DNA of 7,824 bases, from assembly GCA_038216025.1 (NCBI GenBank), contig JBBQQK010000053.1, positions 1 through 7,824 of the forward strand, given 5' to 3'. The translations under genes were made by a program, and so were the position numbers. Shown here in pieces: positions 4,540 to 7,824 of this stretch. How positions within the stretch are numbered: position 1 is the stretch's first letter; the number at the start of each line of letters is the position of its first letter. This DNA is from JBBQQK01 sp038216025 (lineage in GTDB: Bacteria; Patescibacteriota; UBA1384; XYA2-FULL-43-10; 1-14-0-10-43-13). Below the pieces are notes generated by a model, which had not been told where the DNA came from, ran no database searches, and was given only the letters and a program-made list of their open reading frames with translations.

Positions 4540-6159
4540 ATGAAAGTATCAAAGGTATTGATTGCCATTTTTTTGGTAGTCATAGTAATTGGTGGTGGAA
4601 CACTTGCTTACTTAAAATTTTGGCAGAAAACGGCCGAAAAAGAGGTAGCATCGGAGAAGGCACTAGAACTGGTTGAGCGCGATAATTTAATATTGCCTAC
4701 TTATTCAATAAAAGAGGGAGCATTTGGGTTGTATCCGGAAAGTTATCCGGATTTTTATACAAATAATTTCAATACTCATCTATTCGAAACTTTAGTGTAT
4801 TTAGATCCAGAGAACAAAATAGCCAAACTTTTAGCAGAAAATTGGACGAATCCTGACGACAACACTTGGCGGTTCAATCTTAATCCAAATGCTAAGTTCA
4901 GTAACGGTTCTCCTTTAACCGCCGAAGATGTTAAATTTACTTTTGATTACCTAATGGAGAGCAATTCCCCCTCGAAAGACTTTATTCCTTCGGTCAAAGA
5001 GATTGGCATTATAAATGCTACCACTGTAGATTTTATTACTTCCGATCCTGACCCAATTTTACTGAATAGACTTGCTATAAACTTCTTTATATTATCAAAG
5101 GAAGAAGTTGAAAAGAACGGCACAAAAAATAATATTGGTAGCGGTACTTACCTTATTCAAGAAAAGACCGATCTTGAGCTGAAACTTGTAAGAAACGAGA
5201 ATTATTGGGGCGAAAAACCTAAAATCAAACAGTTCTCTTATGTAGTATCTTCACCTGATGAATCTGTGAACTTTGATTTATTGCTAAATAACAAGCTTGA
5301 CATGTTATCTTATGGATATGGAGATCAAGCATCACAGGATAAAATTGCAGCAGCTATCGCTAACAAAGAGGTTTCAAAAATAGAATTTGAGGATCCATCA
5401 GTTTATTTTCTTGGATTTGATAGCGTAAGTGGTAAAACTCCTTATATAGACCAACCAGAAAATCCTCTAAGGGATCTTAAAGTTAGACAGGCAATCGCTA
5501 TGGCAATCGACCTTGATGAAGTCCTTGCATCATCGGATAAATTAGGTCTCTCCAATCAAATAGTTAACAAGGGTATTTTTGGTTATAATGAGAATATATC
5601 GTCATTGCCTCATGACCCGATCAAGGCCAAAGAGCTAATGGCTGAAGCCGGCTATTCTAATGGCTTCTCCATGACAATTGATGGAAGCGTGTCTTCTCTT
5701 AAAGAGGTTAAAGATGTTTATAGCGCAATCACTGCTGGACTACAACAAATAGGTATTAACGCAACCATAAATGAACTTAGTCAAGAGCAGCTAATGCAAA
5801 AAGTTATGAAAAAAGACTTGTCTGCCTATCTGATATCTTGGAGCCCGGATACTATGGAGTCGGGTGATGTTTTGAATGCCCTTCTTCACACTCCTACAGA
5901 CGACCACTTGTACGGTGCAAGCAATCTGGGTTATTCTAACACAAGTTTAGACCAAGTTCTTGATCAGGCATCTAGGAATCTTGACCCTAAATCACGTTTA
6001 ACCCAGTTGAAACAGGCAATTAAAATTGCAAGCGATGACGTTGCAATGCTTCCGCTTCATCACTTCAATACCAAGAGGGTCTTTTCAAAGGATCTGCACT
6101 ACATTCCCAGAATGGATGGAGGGATACGTGTCTTTGAAATCGCCGGACTGAAAAAGTAA
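4540..6159 (+). CDS. Family 5 (peptide/nickel-type) extracellular solute-binding protein
   Basis: This 539-residue protein belongs to solute-binding protein family 5 (OppA/DppA-like), which normally captures peptides or other small ligands and passes them to an ABC permease. The N-terminus is MKVSK, a hydrophobic span of about residues 6-25, then KFWQK. It has no lipobox, and I find no cysteine anywhere in the protein, so it is not a lipoprotein; the span is either an uncleaved anchor or a Sec signal. Family features follow: THLFETLVYLDPE and AENWT early in the fold, TWRFNLNPNAKFSNGSPLTA, AEDVKFTFDYL (128-138), RNENYWGEKP (218-227), LKVRQAIAMAIDLDEV (313-328), and a late SWSPDTMESGD segment. 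Length is typical. No permease or ATPase gene is present. It is followed after 29 bases by the sensor kinase on the same strand, so the two are probably one operon. The ligand is unknown. Confidence 0.92.
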   Translation: MKVSKVLIAIFLVVIVIGGGTLAYLKFWQKTAEKEVASEKALELVERDNLILPTYSIKEGAFGLYPESYPDFYTNNFNTHLFETLVYLDPENKIAKLLAENWTNPDDNTWRFNLNPNAKFSNGSPLTAEDVKFTFDYLMESNSPSKDFIPSVKEIGIINATTVDFITSDPDPILLNRLAINFFILSKEEVEKNGTKNNIGSGTYLIQEKTDLELKLVRNENYWGEKPKIKQFSYVVSSPDESVNFDLLLNNKLDMLSYGYGDQASQDKIAAAIANKEVSKIEFEDPSVYFLGFDSVSGKTPYIDQPENPLRDLKVRQAIAMAIDLDEVLASSDKLGLSNQIVNKGIFGYNENISSLPHDPIKAKELMAEAGYSNGFSMTIDGSVSSLKEVKDVYSAITAGLQQIGINATINELSQEQLMQKVMKKDLSAYLISWSPDTMESGDVLNALLHTPTDDHLYGASNLGYSNTSLDQVLDQASRNLDPKSRLTQLKQAIKIASDDVAMLPLHHFNTKRVFSKDLHYIPRMDGGIRVFEIAGLKK

Positions 6160-6188
6160 CTAGTTAATTTAGATCATTAAGGCCAAAA

Positions 6189-7676
6189 ATGTTCAAGATT
6201 AGAAGCTTGAAGAGCAAATTCATACTTGTTATAACTATCTTGCTATCAGTCATTTTTGGCGTAAGCGGTTATGTTATTGGCGTTAGGAATAACAACCAAA
6301 TAAGACAACAGGTAACCTCTGGGTCAATAGCTTTCTCTGAATTGGCAACTAAGCCGTTGGCCCAGAATTACGATACATATTTTAACTCTGGATATTTTAA
6401 ATTCAAAGAGTTGTATCAAAGCACTCTGGAATTGAATAAAGACATTACTAAAGTTCAGTTCGTTGATGTAAATGGGAAAATAATTTTTGACTCTACTCTG
6501 TTGGGGCAAAGCGGTTATAATGCTGGGGCTGATGATGTTGTCGTTGATGTTGTCGTTGATGTCGCACAAATGGATGGAATATTGAGCGATAAGCCATCCT
6601 ATTTACATAATGAAAATAATAAGTCTGAAATTGAGAGGATTTTTTATCCTTATGTAGGTGATTGGGGTGCCCACCCTTTTACGGCTGTTTACTATGTTTC
6701 TTATAAATCTGTACATGATAATCTGGTAAACATGACCATGCAGATTTTGTTATTGGTCCTTTTTTCTTATCTCTTCGCTTTGGTATTAATAACCACTGTT
6801 GTTAATAATCTATTGATAAATCCAATCTCTTCGGTAAGCAAGATGACAAGGCGCATCAGTAAAGGGCGCTACGGAGAAAGGATTGAATTGAGGTCAAATG
6901 ATGAAATCGGAAATCTTGCGCTAGCGACCAATAAGATGGCTAATACTCTTGAGCAAAATATTAAGGACCTAAAAGAGCTCGACAAAGTTAAGGATCAGTT
7001 CGTGGATATTGCCGCTCATAACCTCAAAATTCCTTTAAATCATATAAAATTTGATGTTGCCTATCTTCAAGAAGGTAATCCATCAACAAAAGTTTACAAA
7101 AAACTCGTTGAAGATATACAGATGAATTATAATCGATTGCAGATCTTAAGCGATGATTTAATAAATATTACTTCGTTAAAGCAAGGGTTTAGCAGCAATA
7201 TCTTTATGCCTGCTGATTTCTCAGATATTATAGAGGATTCCTTAAAGGATATTGGCTCTATGGCTAAAGCAAAAGGAATCGTTGTCCATAAGTCTATAAA
7301 GCAAAAGTGTCTTATACTGGCAGATGCCTCAAAGCTCAAACAAGCGGTTTTGAATTTGATTGTTAACGCAGTGAAATATTCGCGTAATGACGGAGAAATT
7401 TCTGTTTTTTTGCGCGAAAAGGGAAGCAGCTTTGAAATGGAGATAAGAGATCATGGATTCGGTATAGCTGCATCGGAAGTTAATAAATTATTTACAAAGT
7501 TTTATAGGGCTCCTAGTTCTGCTCAGTATGTTCAGGAAGGTGCCGGTCTGGGTCTTTATTTGGCGAAATTGATCGTCGAAGTTCACAGAGGTAACATATG
7601 GGTAGAGAGTAAGCAAGGCGAGGGAAGTTCCTTCTTTGTCTCAATTTTTAAGAGAGATGTATTTAAAAAGCTTTAA
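6189..7676 (+). CDS. Membrane sensor histidine kinase with HAMP domain
   Basis: This 495-residue kinase has TM1 at about 11-31, an extracytoplasmic region (32-182), TM2 at about 184-206, a HAMP linker (NPISSVSKMTRRISKGRYGE, 211-230, to about 258), a DHp domain and a HATPase domain. In the outer region KVQFVDVNGKIIFDS (88-102) resembles a CACHE/PAS-like strand pattern. The phospho-acceptor is His277 in AAHNLKIPL: the usual Glu after His is Asn278, and the Thr at +4 is Ile281. The ATPase motifs look intact: N box LKQAVLNLIVNAVKYS (Asn389, Asn393, Lys396), G1 DHGFGI (421-426), F box FTKFYR (435-440), G2 GAGLGLYLAK (451-460). Its start has a weak AAGG site six bases upstream. No response regulator is encoded in the window, and an IS30-type element starts 15 bases after the stop. 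A 12-base tandem repeat encodes DVVV units at 116-124. Confidence 0.93.
   Translation: MFKIRSLKSKFILVITILLSVIFGVSGYVIGVRNNNQIRQQVTSGSIAFSELATKPLAQNYDTYFNSGYFKFKELYQSTLELNKDITKVQFVDVNGKIIFDSTLLGQSGYNAGADDVVVDVVVDVAQMDGILSDKPSYLHNENNKSEIERIFYPYVGDWGAHPFTAVYYVSYKSVHDNLVNMTMQILLLVLFSYLFALVLITTVVNNLLINPISSVSKMTRRISKGRYGERIELRSNDEIGNLALATNKMANTLEQNIKDLKELDKVKDQFVDIAAHNLKIPLNHIKFDVAYLQEGNPSTKVYKKLVEDIQMNYNRLQILSDDLINITSLKQGFSSNIFMPADFSDIIEDSLKDIGSMAKAKGIVVHKSIKQKCLILADASKLKQAVLNLIVNAVKYSRNDGEISVFLREKGSSFEMEIRDHGFGIAASEVNKLFTKFYRAPSSAQYVQEGAGLGLYLAKLIVEVHRGNIWVESKQGEGSSFFVSIFKRDVFKKL
6534..6561 (+). repeat. 12-bp tandem repeat in the kinase sensor domain
   Basis: GATGTTGTCGTT occurs twice in exact tandem (6534-6545 and 6546-6557) and starts a third time (GATGT, then diverges). 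Each unit encodes four residues (DVVV), so unit gain or loss would keep the frame and change only the length of the extracytoplasmic region. Confidence 0.8.
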
Positions 7677-7679
7677 TAT

Positions 7680-7824
7680 TGACCCTGAATTCTAGTCCGA
7701 AACGCAATTTTTAACAAAGATCTCGTAAGGTGTCAGATAATTTAGTCGTTTCCTTGGTCTGTTGTTGATGAGCTTTACAGCCCTGTCAACATCTTCTTGT
7801 GTTACCGTATCAAAGCGTGTGCCT
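7680..7824 (-). mobile_element. IS30-family insertion sequence, right end (partial)
   Basis: The C-terminal end of an IS30-type transposase runs off the window. The element must end between its stop codon (7692) and the kinase stop (7676). The minus-strand sequence just after the transposase coding end contains AGAATTCAGGGTC, and the terminal inverted repeat probably lies within about 7680-7715, overlapping the last codons as is common in this family. The exact edge and any target duplication cannot be fixed without the other end. Confidence 0.6.
7692..7824 (-). CDS. IS30-family transposase, C-terminal 43 residues (partial)
   Basis: Reading the minus strand from the window edge gives 43 residues ending at a TAG (7694-7692). 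The segment VTQEDVDRAVKLINNRPRKR, then LNYLTPYEIF, is the signature C-terminal end of IS30-family DDE transposases, where the consensus runs as INNRPRKRLGY.TP.E.F after the catalytic core. The DDE residues lie outside the window. The reading frame is intact in the visible part. The gene converges on the sensor kinase, with 15 bases between stops, so the element landed immediately after the kinase gene. Confidence 0.88.
   Translation of the reverse strand, partial: GTRFDTVTQEDVDRAVKLINNRPRKRLNYLTPYEIFVKNCVSD

Noticed and set aside
6534..6561. CRISPR-like short repeats
   Set aside because: The 12-bp units are in exact tandem with no spacers and lie inside a coding frame.
6324..6569. Minus-strand frame opposite the kinase with NDNINDN repeats
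   Set aside because: Mirror reading of the 12-bp tandem repeat in the kinase gene; no start signals.

Overview
The window is AT-rich bacterial DNA with densely packed single-copy genes, small intergenic palindromic repeats and one partial insertion sequence. TGA acts as a stop (mutM ends in TGA exactly where the family ends), so the standard bacterial code applies. The style of MutM (with a GGHPSPDWV segment), the lone sensor kinase with an unusual H-box and the spread of short palindromic elements, some inside a coding region, suggest a Patescibacteria/CPR-like or similar small-genome bacterium. That assignment is inference from sequence style only.

Layout. Positions 1-240 (+) hold the C-terminal end of an unrecognised protein. 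It converges on a 33-residue acidic, cysteine/glycine-tailed mini-protein (242-343, -) with a strong ribosome binding site, and an intrinsic-terminator-like hairpin (186-232) lies between and partly inside them. Positions 406-530 carry two adjacent imperfect palindromic repeats. A PadR-family repressor (561-905, -) and a HAD-type phosphohydrolase (1158-1790, +) are divergent around a shared control region. That region has a good -35/-10 promoter for padR, two 12-bp dyads at its start site, and an extended -10 promoter for the HAD gene. mutM (1888-2883, +) follows and carries two in-frame low-complexity insertions that match palindromic DNA elements. It converges on gpmI (2910-4424, -), which appears to be transcribed as a leaderless mRNA.

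The right half is a two-gene unit on the + strand. It comprises a membrane-anchored family 5 (oligopeptide-type) solute-binding protein (4540-6159) and, 29 bases later, a membrane sensor histidine kinase (6189-7676). No permease, ATPase or response regulator is present. The arrangement suggests that the binding protein may present a ligand to the kinase, or that partners lie elsewhere. Fifteen bases after the kinase stop comes the C-terminal end of an IS30-family transposase (7692-7824, -), so an insertion sequence begins there.

MutM (oxidised-guanine repair) and GpmI (glycolysis) are housekeeping functions. PadR/HAD and binding protein/kinase are the regulatory or sensory modules. The most notable points are the small Cys-rich protein, the two element insertions tolerated inside mutM, and the kinase H-box lacking the usual Glu and Thr.
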